64,000 bases of DNA, from contig NC_009043.1 in assembly GCF_000209165.1 (NCBI RefSeq), positions 248,001 through 312,000 of the forward strand. Reading direction: 5' to 3'. The translations under genes and the position numbers were made by a program. Positions 18,314-27,972 of the stretch are shown here, piece by piece. This stretch comes from Scheffersomyces stipitis CBS 6054. Lineage: Eukaryota > Ascomycota > Pichiomycetes > Serinales > Debaryomycetaceae. The notes beneath the pieces were generated by a model that made no database searches, was not told where the DNA came from, and saw only the letters and a program-made list of their open reading frames with translations. Position 1 is the stretch's first letter. Every line of letters begins with the position of its first letter.

Positions 18314-19780
18314 CTACGCAGCGACCTCTTGGTTGAGATGGTCAATTTCGTTTAGCTCGGCGTCGGTCAACACATTCTTGTGCACTCCGTTGCCAGTGCC
18401 GTTGCTACTAGTGCCATTACCATTGACTCTCACATCGACGTCTATGTCTATGTTGCGTTCATTGCGGTTCTTATCGTCTTCGTCGTAGAACTCGTTGCCT
18501 GGCTGAACTAGCTTATCTCGCGAATAGAGCGAGCCACCCTTCGTATCCATGGCATCCATCTCATCTTCTTCGATATCACCGAAGTCCTCCAAGTCACGTG
18601 GAACTTCGTTCATCTGGACCGAAGGAGCATGTTTGGTGTGGTCGAGGTTGGATATCACATTCATCAAAATCCGGTCCAAGTACTCGGGCGAGTTGGCGTT
18701 TGTCATGTTCGACGATCGCACGTCCAACTCGTACAACGGAGCATAGTACTCGTAGTAGCCATTGTAAGGCAATTCCTTGTCGAGGATAACGTCGTTACAG
18801 ATTCCTGTCTCAAATGCCCAGGTTCGTGCGACATTTCGTATAGTGTACCCTCCCCCACCAACAACCATCATGGGTATACCAAATGACTTCACATAGCTTA
18901 CACAATTGGCATGGCCTCTCATAGATAAGTTGAATGGACCCAAACGGTCTCCTGACAAGGAGTCTCCCCCACATTGTAACACAATAGCTGAAGGCTGGTA
19001 CCATTCGATGATTTTACTGATTATAGGTTCGAAAATGGATTTGTATGAGGCATCGTCGATCCCGTCTCTTAGAGGAATATTCACAGCGTGATACTTACCC
19101 TTTCCAATACCAACATCGTTTAAGTTACCTGTTCCAGGAAAAAATTCCCCAAACTTATGAAACGAACAAGTCATGACTCGGTCATTTGTGTAGAAAGCCT
19201 CTTCAACTCCGTCACCGTGATGAACATCAGTGTCGATGTAGAGCACTCTTGGGTGAACACGTAACAACTCGATTATGCCCAAAACAATGTCGTTCAAATA
19301 GCAAAAACCCGAAGCTTCAGACTTTTTGGCATGGTGCAAACCTCCAGCGTAGTTAATTGCTACGTCACATGACCCATTATTTATTCGAGCAGCTCCTTCC
19401 ATCGATCCACCGCACGAGATCTTACAGAACTCTCCCAAACCATCGAAAACAGGACAGTCATCACCAACATTGAAGATAATCTGTTCTCTTTCAAACATGT
19501 GCAAGTTGTCAGGTGTTACCCTGTCTATGAAGTCTATGTATTCATCTGTGTGGAACTGCGTCAACTCGGTATTGGTTGCCGGTCTTGCTCTGTAGATTTC
19601 CATCTTCTTGTACAACTCGTAGTTCATGATCAACGAATGGGTCATACGTATTCTGTGGGGCTTCATACAATGGCCAGTTCCATAGAAGTAGTTCCCTACG
19701 TCTCTGTCGTAGAAGTAGGCTACTCTGGTCTTTTTGGACTCGTCCACTTTAAGCTCGTCAAACGGTAAACGAACATACAT
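18314..19780 (-). CDS. RPD3: Class I histone deacetylase Rpd3
   Basis: This is a zinc-dependent lysine deacetylase, the catalytic subunit of Rpd3 corepressor complexes in the nucleus. The 488-residue protein carries the full class I domain (about 15-390). Catalytic His149-His150 are in GGLHHAKK. Zinc ligands by family alignment are Asp185 and His187 in DTDVHHGDG, plus Asp273 in QCGGDSLSGDRLG. The glycine-rich GGGGYTIRNVARTW segment (about 308-321) completes the pocket. The C-terminal tail (about 390-488) is acidic and Asn/Gly-rich, with DIDVDVRVNGNGTSSNGTGN. It is longer than in baker's yeast (433 residues in total). The ATG at 19778-19780 starts MYVRLPFDELKVDESKKTRV. CTG-clade yeasts can have more than one Rpd3 paralogue, so which one this is remains open. 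Confidence 0.94.
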   Translation of the reverse strand: MYVRLPFDELKVDESKKTRVAYFYDRDVGNYFYGTGHCMKPHRIRMTHSLIMNYELYKKMEIYRARPATNTELTQFHTDEYIDFIDRVTPDNLHMFEREQIIFNVGDDCPVFDGLGEFCKISCGGSMEGAARINNGSCDVAINYAGGLHHAKKSEASGFCYLNDIVLGIIELLRVHPRVLYIDTDVHHGDGVEEAFYTNDRVMTCSFHKFGEFFPGTGNLNDVGIGKGKYHAVNIPLRDGIDDASYKSIFEPIISKIIEWYQPSAIVLQCGGDSLSGDRLGPFNLSMRGHANCVSYVKSFGIPMMVVGGGGYTIRNVARTWAFETGICNDVILDKELPYNGYYEYYAPLYELDVRSSNMTNANSPEYLDRILMNVISNLDHTKHAPSVQMNEVPRDLEDFGDIEEDEMDAMDTKGGSLYSRDKLVQPGNEFYDEDDKNRNERNIDIDVDVRVNGNGTSSNGTGNGVHKNVLTDAELNEIDHLNQEVAA

Positions 19781-20534
19781 TTTGATTAAGGAGCTATGTT
19801 ATCTAATGTAGCTGCGGCAAATAGGGAGTAATGGTAGAATGTAATAGGAGAAATGTATTTGAATTATGAGATTGAGCAAGTTGAATACGATATAGTGAAC
19901 TTCGAAAAATTGTTTATTTCTGATTTTTCTTGTTTCTTTATCTTATTGATCTGGATGCTTTCGTGTTCCTTTCGTGTTGCTTCCGTAATGTTTCCGATTT
20001 TTCTTTCCAGATTTTTCCAGTTTTTCGTTTCAGTTTTTGTTTTACTATCTTCTTTTCGCTTTCGCTTTTCACTTTTTCACTTCTTTTCGCTCTTGTTATC
20101 TTTCGCAACGTCAGATGTGAATTTCTTCTTTTCTATAGGCAAGAAACAGTTCCCTAGTTTGATACTCTTGTCTGATATTCGTAGTATCTTAATTTTAATT
20201 GGTGTTGCTAGAAAGAACCAATTCCATTTTGCCGTTTTCTTTTCTCAGCTTATTGGTTTATCAGGATTGTTTGCTTGTATGCAAACCTACTACAACTCAT
20301 TCTTCTTAAATATGGAAAGATCATAATAGCATACAACAATAGCACTAAACAATTATAAAGTCAACAAAAACACCATTACCTCATTCAAAACCCATACAAC
20401 TACACCCATAACTCCGTCTCAATAAATACTTTCCAGATCAAAAAACATCTCAATCTACCTCAAATTTCACCCAAATCTTGCAATCTCGAACTAAACCAAT
20501 CTTCACTTTTCGCAACACACTACCCCAACCCATT
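19781..20534. other. RPD3 upstream region and 3' flank of the carbonic anhydrase gene
   Basis: On the plus strand this is strikingly T-rich (about 19900-20110), so on the RPD3 sense strand it is an A-rich promoter/5' UTR. A plus-strand ATG frame at 19853-20326 encodes only Phe/Ser/Leu-rich low-complexity sequence and is treated as a composition artefact. Confidence 0.55.
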
Positions 20535-21023
20535 CTAAGCAACCTTCTTCACCTTACCGGTCTTGACGTCGTAGACATATCCAGAAACGGGAACATCCAA
20601 CACCAAAGGACTGTTCTTGAGAAATTCAACATCCTCCTTGACACTACCCTCCAAGTCGCTGAATGGTAAGAAGGCGAAATGGTCCACACTGTGTCCCGTT
20701 TCCTTCTTGACAATTCCTCTCAACTGTTCATCAGAGAAGGTTAACATCCCACAGTCCGTATGGTGGACAACAACAATTTCTCTGGTTCCCAACAATCTCT
20801 GAGAGATGATGACACTTCTCAAAGCGTCGGAAGCTCTACCACCAGCATTTCGGATGACGTGAGCATCACCTTCGCTCAAGCCTAAAGCCTTGGCTGGGTC
20901 AATTCTAGCATCCATACAAATCACGACGGCTACCTTCCTTGCAGGAGGTAAGGCTAAGTCTCCCTTGGTGAATTGGTCAGCGTAATGGACGTTGGCCTGT
21001 TCGAACTTCTGAGCTTCGGACAT
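20535..21023 (-). CDS. Short beta-class carbonic anhydrase
   Basis: Carbonic anhydrase interconverts CO2 and bicarbonate. The 162-residue protein has the beta-class zinc site: Cys36 and Asp38 in CMDARIDP, then His88 and Cys91 in HHTDCG. The Asp-Arg pair is retained in DARID, and the RNAGGRASDALRS segment follows. It is much shorter than the usual fungal Nce103-type enzyme and lacks its N-terminal extension. It resembles the compact bacterial type (about 163 residues). No targeting signal is seen, so it is probably cytosolic. The ATG at 21021-21023 fits. Whether it replaces or supplements Nce103 cannot be told from this window. Confidence 0.88.
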   Translation of the reverse strand: MSEAQKFEQANVHYADQFTKGDLALPPARKVAVVICMDARIDPAKALGLSEGDAHVIRNAGGRASDALRSVIISQRLLGTREIVVVHHTDCGMLTFSDEQLRGIVKKETGHSVDHFAFLPFSDLEGSVKEDVEFLKNSPLVLDVPVSGYVYDVKTGKVKKVA

Positions 21024-21551
21024 ATTAGATAAGGTATTTGTTTTTTTCAGTTACAAAAAGGTCAATTGAAGACTTCCAATCGAGAGCAAGCAAGTTTTGC
21101 ACTTTGAAGCGGCTGCCATAATATTTAGGCTGTCTATTCAAGAGTTTAAGTATATATATTAAAATTGGGGACCTGAACCCCCTATTCGTAATCGAGTGAT
21201 TTCGTGACACATGAATTGACGCCATACTTTTTCAAGGGGTTTATACACAAGTCGGATGGATATATGACCCAATTTCAGGTCCACAAGATGATAGCTTAGT
21301 GCCGAGCCGATTGCGGCAGCCGAAAGGTGTCTCAATTTGGCTTTAAAGACTCCCTTTGAAATCAAATGATTTCTTGTCAATTGACTGTGAAAAATAGGAA
21401 GTTTCCAAAACGCAAGTGTTGCAGGTCGCAGGTCGCATTTTTAGGGGGCTTTGGGGGGCTGTTGCACATTTACTATAACAACTTGCTGAATTTTATTGAA
21501 CCGTAATATATAAATCTATAAGTGCTACGAGCGCTGGAGATGGTCGGGCAG
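21024..21551. other. Upstream region of the carbonic anhydrase gene
   Basis: Contains the carbonic anhydrase promoter and the ALG5 3' flank. A small direct repeat GCAGGTC/GCAGGTCGCA lies at about 21420-21440 next to a G-rich tract (about 21444-21460). No gene is seen. Confidence 0.5.
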
Positions 21552-22529
21552 CTAGATGTTCTTCTTGCTGGACCTTCCACATTCGTCAAGTTTGTATATG
21601 CCCAATAAGTATGCTATTCTTGTGACTACAAGATCAATGGCCATTTCAATTGAGTCCTTGGCCAAGTCAACCTTGGATCCGTCAATTTCCTGCCAGTTCA
21701 CCGGCAACTCTTTGATCTTCATGTTCTGTATTTCACCCAAAAGCAATACCTCCACATCAAAGATCCATCTCTCGGTGTGCATGTGGGGGAAAATGTTCTT
21801 GACAGCGTTGTAGTTGAACATCTTGAATCCACACTGTGTGTCCTTGACGTCACGAATGCCAAAGATGTACACCAAAGTGTGCAATCCGTACATCAAGAAG
21901 TTTCTGATGAACGATCTCTTGACGACAGCATCAGTATTAACCATGTGTGCACGCGAACCAATAGCTACACCAGCTTCACCTTCCTTCAACCCATCCAAAT
22001 AAGTAATCAAATTGTCGATATCAGCGAACTTGGTGGCCCCATCGGCATCTACGAACAACGAGAGTCTACCTCTAGAGTGTAACAAACCGTGGGTAACAGC
22101 ACCACCTTTGCCTCTGTTCTTGGCTAATTCGATCACTCGCATGGTGTGTGGCTTGAGGTTGTACTCGTTGGCTTTTTCTAGCGCAAACTTGTCTGTTCCA
22201 TCGGAAGAGCCATCGTCCACGATCAAAATCTCATATTTTCCAGGGTATTTTTCATTCAAGTATTCAAACGCTTCGTCCAACATTTTCCCAAGTCTCTTTG
22301 TCTCGTTGTAGCATGGGATTATGATGCTCAATTCGATGCCATTATCCTTGTAATCCGGGCTCTTGGAGTCGATCCGAGCTGGCAAATCGTATAATTTTCC
22401 AGTTCCATCGTTGGTAGTGTACTTCTGTTCACTGGAGTAGGCTTCTCTGGGTGTATGGGAAAAGGCTACCACTGTCAAGTAGACCACTACAAACACAGCG
22501 ACTACAAACACAGCCAAGTTGATCCACAT
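21552..22529 (-). CDS. ALG5: Dolichyl-phosphate beta-glucosyltransferase Alg5
   Basis: Alg5 transfers glucose from UDP-glucose to dolichyl phosphate on the cytosolic face of the ER. This makes the donor for the last steps of N-glycan precursor assembly. From the ATG at 22527-22529 the protein is 325 residues (baker's yeast 334). It has an N-terminal membrane anchor (about 2-25, WINLAVFVVAVFVVVYLTVV), then FSHTPREAY as in the family. A GT2 domain follows with SIIIPCYNETKRL, the DDGSSDGT motif, the DADGATKF metal site and TQCGFKMF. The frame extends upstream, with another ATG at 22640, but that would put a Lys/Arg-bearing extension before the anchor that the family lacks, so I prefer 22529. Confidence 0.94.
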   Translation of the reverse strand: MWINLAVFVVAVFVVVYLTVVAFSHTPREAYSSEQKYTTNDGTGKLYDLPARIDSKSPDYKDNGIELSIIIPCYNETKRLGKMLDEAFEYLNEKYPGKYEILIVDDGSSDGTDKFALEKANEYNLKPHTMRVIELAKNRGKGGAVTHGLLHSRGRLSLFVDADGATKFADIDNLITYLDGLKEGEAGVAIGSRAHMVNTDAVVKRSFIRNFLMYGLHTLVYIFGIRDVKDTQCGFKMFNYNAVKNIFPHMHTERWIFDVEVLLLGEIQNMKIKELPVNWQEIDGSKVDLAKDSIEMAIDLVVTRIAYLLGIYKLDECGRSSKKNI

Positions 22530-23266
22530 CTTGGCCTTTGCAGTTTCTGGTGGAAAAAGTGAGTGGAGATATGGAAATTTTTCAACGTTGATTAAGCTAT
22601 TTTTGAAAGCTATGTTGATACGTGCGGCTCGCGTCAACATTAGTCTCACGTGTAGGAAATTAATTAGAGAGGGATCGCGACCTAGAAGGAATAATTTAAG
22701 ATAGTATATTTCTACAGAATACTCTTTGTTCCATTCCCCTATATTAAAAAATGTGTAAATCCTTCTGTAGGATATAGTATTTCACTCTGGCAAAATCTAC
22801 AAATTCTTTTTTTCCACTTCAATACTAATTTCTATGAATATAAATGTGTTCGTTTAGAATTTTCTCTGCTCCAAATATTTTAATTATGTACGTTAAAACT
22901 ATACTGAGCATTCGAAATGTGAAAACATGTATAAGAAGCTATTAGGCTCAAAAATAAAATATCCAAGAATATACTAAAGATTATACTATCCGGAATAAAA
23001 TACTTCTATTCTTAAAATATATAACTCTTCTGCACCTCTAATGCATTACGGTAATATAAAGGTTTTCTACGGTATAATATTTCCAACACTCTAGTAAGCA
23101 CTCAACTTATCATATTCAATTATATTGCAACAGTCAAAAGAATTAGACTTTATCATCTTCTCTTACATTAAAACACTATAACACCATACACAACACAGCA
23201 TACATTATTCTGGCTCTTCTTGGTCTTTTCTTCATTTATAATACAAGTATATATTACACACTTTCA
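22530..23266. other. ALG5 upstream region and CET1 3' flank
   Basis: Very AT-rich from about 22690 to 23200, with no ATG-led frame of note and no recognised RNA. TCACGTGT, a one-base variant of the octamer found elsewhere in the window, lies at 22646-22653. Confidence 0.5.
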
Positions 23267-24934
23267 CTATGGAAGTGCCAACTTGGTGACTCTATTGTTC
23301 AACACTCGAGCATTATTCACAAATACCTCAACCAACTCTTCCAACCGGAAGGTGTCTGTGCCCAGAGTGATTTTGTCGATGGCATTGAACACCTCAAGCG
23401 TGTCGATTTCCATCTCCACCTCGAAGTTGATGTCATGGTTGGTAATCTTCTTGCCATGCTTGTTCTTGGCCTCTCTCGGTACCAAAACTCTGGTCAAGTC
23501 AAACTGGGTGATGGTAGGAGAATGGGTCCATGTATTTCTCTTTTTTTCTCGCACTATCGATGGCTTGTTCTTGGCCATGATGCCCTCGATGTTTCCTTCC
23601 GGAACAGGCAATTCAAGCGACAAAGACAACCGCAAGTCGTACATATTCGACGGATTATGGATATACATATCTGCAACTCTGGTCTTTTCAATCGCCGTAT
23701 ACCGTGGAGGGTTCAAGCTGTTATCTTTAGAAATTCGAATTCTCCGTATATGTTCACCTTTGCCTCCTACCTGGTAGATGGAGTCAGTGATATCGGTGTC
23801 AAGCATATTGAACTTTCGCCTGGGCCTTTCACGAGCTTGTCCACGAGTATCTTCCTGGTAGCTTTTCTCCAATTCCTCAAAGAACTTGCGGATTTCATTC
23901 CAGGCTATTTCTTCTACTTGCATGTCAAAATGGACACTCGAATGATCCGTGAAGATACACTCAGTAATCACACTGAGGTTGATCCGGTTGCCCGTTCTCT
24001 TGTCTACGATTTTACCGAACTTGAGCTCCAACTCTACGTACTTTCTGTTTCTTTCTTCGATGTTGGAGAAGTTGGCAAATATCCATTCTGCCATGGTCCT
24101 AGTCAAAGAAGGTGGAGGAATTACTCCAGTTATACTACACTGTAAATCCACACTTCTAGTTGATGTATAGTCGAACACGGGCTTGTCGGAAAGCGTCGTC
24201 CGCACACTCTGGCCATTCTGGTTCCCGATATCAGAGCTATCGATCAAATGGGCTCTGTTAGGAGGAATCCATTCCTGTGCCCAGATAGGAGGAACTGTGT
24301 ACCTTTTTGGTTTTCTTGATTTTCTGAGCTGTTTGATTCTTGTCAACTCGTCTACATCTTGTTTACTGGCGGGGTCGTTATCTTTGTAGGTATTGCCGTT
24401 TTTGTTGTTAGCAACTTCTGGTTTCTGATTGTTTTGTTTTTCAGGTTTGCTTACAACTTCCTCTTTTACGACTTCATCGACGGCCGTCGCTGTATTTGAT
24501 ACCTTTCTCTGTTCTTCTGCCTTTATTTCTTCCTTTTCGTTCTCAGTGACTCTACCACTGAACTTTTCTTCCTTTTCTTCCACTGGTGATTGATTCAAAC
24601 TGCTGAAACTAAGATCCTGGGCACTAGATGTGCGGCTGACATTGATCGTAGACTCTCTTCCAGTGGAAATGTCTACATCTCGATCATTGGTGATGTTAGC
24701 TATCGAATTACTCTTAATAGAAGTTGCTAAATGAGCTGATGGAGCTGGCACCGGCTTGACAAATGAAGTCTGACGTTCCGGTTCCGGAGGAGGATCGTTC
24801 AAAATGTTGACGATAGAGTGCCGTTGATGGACCGATTGGGTCTGGCTAGTTCTTCTAGCCGCTGACACCGGCAGAATTTCCTGCTCGTGATCGCTCGGAG
24901 GCGAATCGTTGTTGAGAATAGAGCCAACGTTCAT
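23267..24934 (-). CDS. CET1: mRNA-capping RNA 5'-triphosphatase Cet1
   Basis: Cet1 removes the gamma phosphate from nascent mRNA 5' ends, the first step of capping, and works in a complex with the guanylyltransferase Ceg1. It belongs to the fungal metal-dependent triphosphate-tunnel family. The 555-residue protein has a disordered N-terminal half. It then has a WAQEW motif (about residue 220), the counterpart of the WAQKW motif that binds Ceg1. The catalytic domain runs from about 260 to 550. Metal-binding glutamates are visible in VELELKFGKI at the start of the tunnel and FEVEMEID near the end. IRISKDNSLNPPRYTAIEKTR lies between them. The length is close to the Candida enzyme. The ATG at 24932-24934 is the first in frame. 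Confidence 0.93.
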   Translation of the reverse strand: MNVGSILNNDSPPSDHEQEILPVSAARRTSQTQSVHQRHSIVNILNDPPPEPERQTSFVKPVPAPSAHLATSIKSNSIANITNDRDVDISTGRESTINVSRTSSAQDLSFSSLNQSPVEEKEEKFSGRVTENEKEEIKAEEQRKVSNTATAVDEVVKEEVVSKPEKQNNQKPEVANNKNGNTYKDNDPASKQDVDELTRIKQLRKSRKPKRYTVPPIWAQEWIPPNRAHLIDSSDIGNQNGQSVRTTLSDKPVFDYTSTRSVDLQCSITGVIPPPSLTRTMAEWIFANFSNIEERNRKYVELELKFGKIVDKRTGNRINLSVITECIFTDHSSVHFDMQVEEIAWNEIRKFFEELEKSYQEDTRGQARERPRRKFNMLDTDITDSIYQVGGKGEHIRRIRISKDNSLNPPRYTAIEKTRVADMYIHNPSNMYDLRLSLSLELPVPEGNIEGIMAKNKPSIVREKKRNTWTHSPTITQFDLTRVLVPREAKNKHGKKITNHDINFEVEMEIDTLEVFNAIDKITLGTDTFRLEELVEVFVNNARVLNNRVTKLALP

Positions 24935-25555
24935 TACTGCGCCATAGAATATTTTGATAGTATATTGTTTTTTCTCGGTCTTGGGGCGAATTGAACACAG
25001 AAAAGGCTTGGCGATGTTCTCTTAAATGTCAGGGAAGAGTTACGATAGTTGAACGAGAAGTCTCTGGGTGAATAGCGTCAATATTCAATGTGCTGAGGTT
25101 AAAAGAAACGAATATATAATTGAACAAGAAGGATTAAAATGTCGCCGTGAGAACTTCGATGGCGCGACATCTTGTTGAAGATTGAGATGTGCGACATATT
25201 CACAGCCATTGTTTAATGGAATGAAATAGTAGTATTCTAATTGGTGAGCGGATCGAAATATACTGTTGGCACGAAGATTGAAGTTAACGAATTGAATAAA
25301 ACTCAGAAATTCAGAATAGTCATTAAATCTTATCTTTACAACAAGATTTGCGAAATTGTTCTCTGGGTATACATACATTACTCTCTGACTAAATACCAAA
25401 TGATCAGATACTTCTATATTTCAGATTAGTTATGGTAATATCCAATTACTCAGATCTGTACATCCCTGTCGGTGCCCAATAATAAGTTACACTGCATACA
25501 TAGAAACATAATACTAATAAATACTCTACTCTAGCAACCGTTTCTTCAACTACAT
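24935..25555. other. CET1 upstream region and 3' flank of the isocitrate dehydrogenase gene
   Basis: Contains an ATGTCGC / GCGACAT / GCGACAT inverted set at 25139-25197, about 205-265 bp upstream of CET1. The rest is AT-rich. No gene is seen. Confidence 0.5.
25139..25197. repeat. Inverted heptamer set ATGTCGC...GCGACAT...GCGACAT
   Basis: ATGTCGC at 25139-25145 faces GCGACAT at 25164-25170 and again at 25191-25197. The same inverted arrangement recurs at 42888-42948 and 45414-45464. Confidence 0.6.
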
Positions 25556-26788
25556 CTAGTAGCCCAAGTTCTTGTTCAATCTGGCAGCAACAGCGTCAAT
25601 AAATTCTTCAGTGGTAACATAGGATGATCTCTCGGTCTTACCCTGAGCCAAGGACAAGTCTTTGGTCATAATGTTGTCCTTGGAAACGGTTTCGATTGTG
25701 GCCTGCTCCAACTTTTCAGCAAACTCTGAGACCTCTGGGGTCTTGTCCAACTTACCTCTTTGGATCAAGCCTCTGGTCCAGGCAAAGATCGATGCAATGG
25801 AGTTGGTCGAGGTCTCCTTACCCTGTTGATGTTGTCTGTAGTGTCTAGTGACAGTGCCGTGGGCAGCTTCGGCTTCAAAAGCCTTTCCGTCAGGAGTCAT
25901 CAAGACAGAAGTCATCAATCCCAAAGAACCAAATCCCTGGGCTACAATGTCCGATTGCACATCACCGTCGTAATTCTTCATGGCGATGATGTAGCCACCC
26001 TTGGACTTCAACATCTGGGCTACCATGTCGTCGATTAATCTATGCTCGTACCAGATACCTTCAGCTTCGAAGAGCTTCTGGTACTTGGAGGCATACAAGC
26101 CCTCAAAGATGTCCTTGAATCTACCATCGTATTTCTTCAAGATAGTATTCTTCGTAGACGAAAACAAGTTCAACTTTCTCTCCAAAGCCAATCTGAACGA
26201 CGATTCAGCAAAGTCCGTGATAGACTCGTCTGTGTTGTACATAGCCAAGGCGACACCAGCTCCCTGGAAGTTGTACACGGGGTATTCCTGAGCAGGCGAG
26301 CCATCGGCAGGCTTGAATATCAATGACACTTCACCAGCTTGAGGCACGATAATGTCGGTAGCTTTGTATTGGTCGCCGAAGGCGTGTCTACCAATGATGA
26401 TAGGTTTCTCCCATTGGGGAACAATTCTGGGGATGTTGTCAATGACAATGGGCTCTCTGAAAACAGTTCCTCCCAAGATGTTTCTCAAGGTACCGTTAGG
26501 CGACAACCACATCTTCTTCAAGTTGAACTCCTTGACTCTGGCTTCGTCAGGTGTGATGGTGGCACACTTGACTCCGACTCCGTACTCCAAGATGGCCTTG
26601 GCAGCATCGGTGGTGACTTTGTCGTCAGTCTGGTCTCTGTACTCAATTCCCAAATCGTAGTACTTCAAGTCGATGTTCAAGTAGGGCAAGATCAACTTGT
26701 CTTTAATGAACTGCCAGATGATTCTGGTCTGTTCGTCCCCGTCCATCTCGACAATGGGGTTCTTGACGGTGATCTTGGAGATGGCCAT
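25556..26788 (-). CDS. IDP2: NADP-dependent isocitrate dehydrogenase, cytosolic type
   Basis: It oxidises isocitrate to 2-oxoglutarate and supplies NADPH. The 410-residue protein is the eukaryotic homodimeric form. Features include the substrate segment [29 protein letters not shown], the metal-binding [20 protein letters not shown], and [17 protein letters not shown] with the NADP phosphate contact. The N terminus ([20 protein letters not shown]) starts directly at the catalytic fold with no mitochondrial presequence. The C terminus (NLGY) is not a peroxisomal targeting signal, so a cytosolic Idp2-like form is most likely. A TATAAAAA element lies about 120 bp upstream of the ATG (26907-26914), which suits strong, regulated expression. 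Confidence 0.93.
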   Translation of the reverse strand: MAISKITVKNPIVEMDGDEQTRIIWQFIKDKLILPYLNIDLKYYDLGIEYRDQTDDKVTTDAAKAILEYGVGVKCATITPDEARVKEFNLKKMWLSPNGTLRNILGGTVFREPIVIDNIPRIVPQWEKPIIIGRHAFGDQYKATDIIVPQAGEVSLIFKPADGSPAQEYPVYNFQGAGVALAMYNTDESITDFAESSFRLALERKLNLFSSTKNTILKKYDGRFKDIFEGLYASKYQKLFEAEGIWYEHRLIDDMVAQMLKSKGGYIIAMKNYDGDVQSDIVAQGFGSLGLMTSVLMTPDGKAFEAEAAHGTVTRHYRQHQQGKETSTNSIASIFAWTRGLIQRGKLDKTPEVSEFAEKLEQATIETVSKDNIMTKDLSLAQGKTERSSYVTTEEFIDAVAARLNKNLGY

Positions 26789-26906
26789 ATTGCTATACGT
26801 CTGTTCTGTTGGTATATACGAATCTACTACAGATAGGTGAAGAAGAAACTAAGAAGAAAGTCCGACTGAAAAACTTGTCTGTATACAAAGCAGCGAATTT
26901 CCAGCC

Positions 26907-26914
26907 TTTTTATA
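26907..26914 (-). promoter_or_regulatory. TATA element of the isocitrate dehydrogenase gene
   Basis: TATAAAAA read on the minus strand, 119-126 bp before the ATG at 26788. It is a full match to the yeast TATA consensus at a normal distance. Confidence 0.6.
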
Positions 26915-27930
26915 GCGACCCCATTTGTGCCCACTGCCGTCAACTCTATTTGTCAGAACGTAAGCATCGGTTCGGTCCTAACACTAACAGCCCGGGAACT
27001 AGTGCCACATACAAACCCGACCAAAAAGGGCTAAACCAACTAAAGGTTAGGTTCCACCATCGGAGTGTGTATAATTGCCCATTTCGGAGCCATCTCGGCA
27101 GTGGAACATGGCGTGGTTATACCAGCCGGATATACAGTGAAATTGGACCAACCCGAAGATGTTGGGACGCGACAGATATGGTGCAATAGAATTGAACCAC
27201 AACGGCCCACCAATTGGCACAGAATATGGCAATGGGAATGTCTGGGTTCCCTGTAAAAACCCCAGATCGGCCCTGATCTAACCTGAAATCTTTCCCCAAG
27301 AACTCCAGATCCTACTTGAAACTGTTCTCCAGTTTTTGACTAGAATTTACGTGGCCATACTCTAAACTGTTCTTCGACTATTTTCCTGTCTCTTCTATAC
27401 TATACAATGGCTTCTATTCCAGCTGCTGGTCTCTAAACTCCTCCGCATTAGCATATGATCCGAGTCGATTGCCTATTCGAGGCAGTTACTCCGAAACCAC
27501 AGAGTTCCGGAGCTGTCAACTTCCGCTAGCGATAATAATCCCGCTATTCTGGCCATTATCGGGTTGATCTTGTCTTGCTTCGGCTGGCTATCGCCCTTAT
27601 CAACTCTGGCTATTCAATGTCTGTCTGGTTCCAGACTACCCCAGATTCTGCTTTGTGTCTGCAGAAGCGTAGCAGTCAGCACCAAATGGCGGAGAACCCA
27701 CAGTGGGGGACCCGATGGTGTGCGCACGATTCTGACGGACTTTGGTTTCTCCGAAATTGTCCGTCGTTCGCAGCCCGGCGTTCCTAGGAACGACAGGACT
27801 AAAAATGGCGACTGCGCAACTCCAATCTCAGTATGGATTCAAGCCAGAAGAGACAGCTCAGTTGTTTATCTACTTGCGCTTGGTAGCTGGGTTCACGGAT
27901 GATAAAACACAGCTCGAAGAATGTCGCATA

Positions 27931-27972
27931 TTTGTCGTAGTTTGTCGTACATTTGTCGTACATTTTGTCGTA
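27931..27972 (+). repeat. Phased array of four TTTGTCGTA copies
   Basis: Exact copies start at 27931, 27941, 27952 and 27964, so the spacing is 10, 11 and 12 bp. They follow directly after an ATGTCGC heptamer (27921-27927). The even, near-helical spacing with non-identical linkers suggests binding sites rather than polymerase slippage. Confidence 0.75.

Noticed and set aside
19853..20326. ATG-led 157-codon frame, Phe/Leu/Ser-rich, membrane-like
   Set aside because: The region is T-rich because it is the A-rich promoter/5' UTR of RPD3 on the other strand. The predicted protein is composition-driven with no conserved pattern.
22530..22640. Upstream ATG at 22640 as the ALG5 start
   Set aside because: It would add 37 residues before the membrane anchor that the family lacks. 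The ATG at 22529 gives the family-typical length and N terminus.
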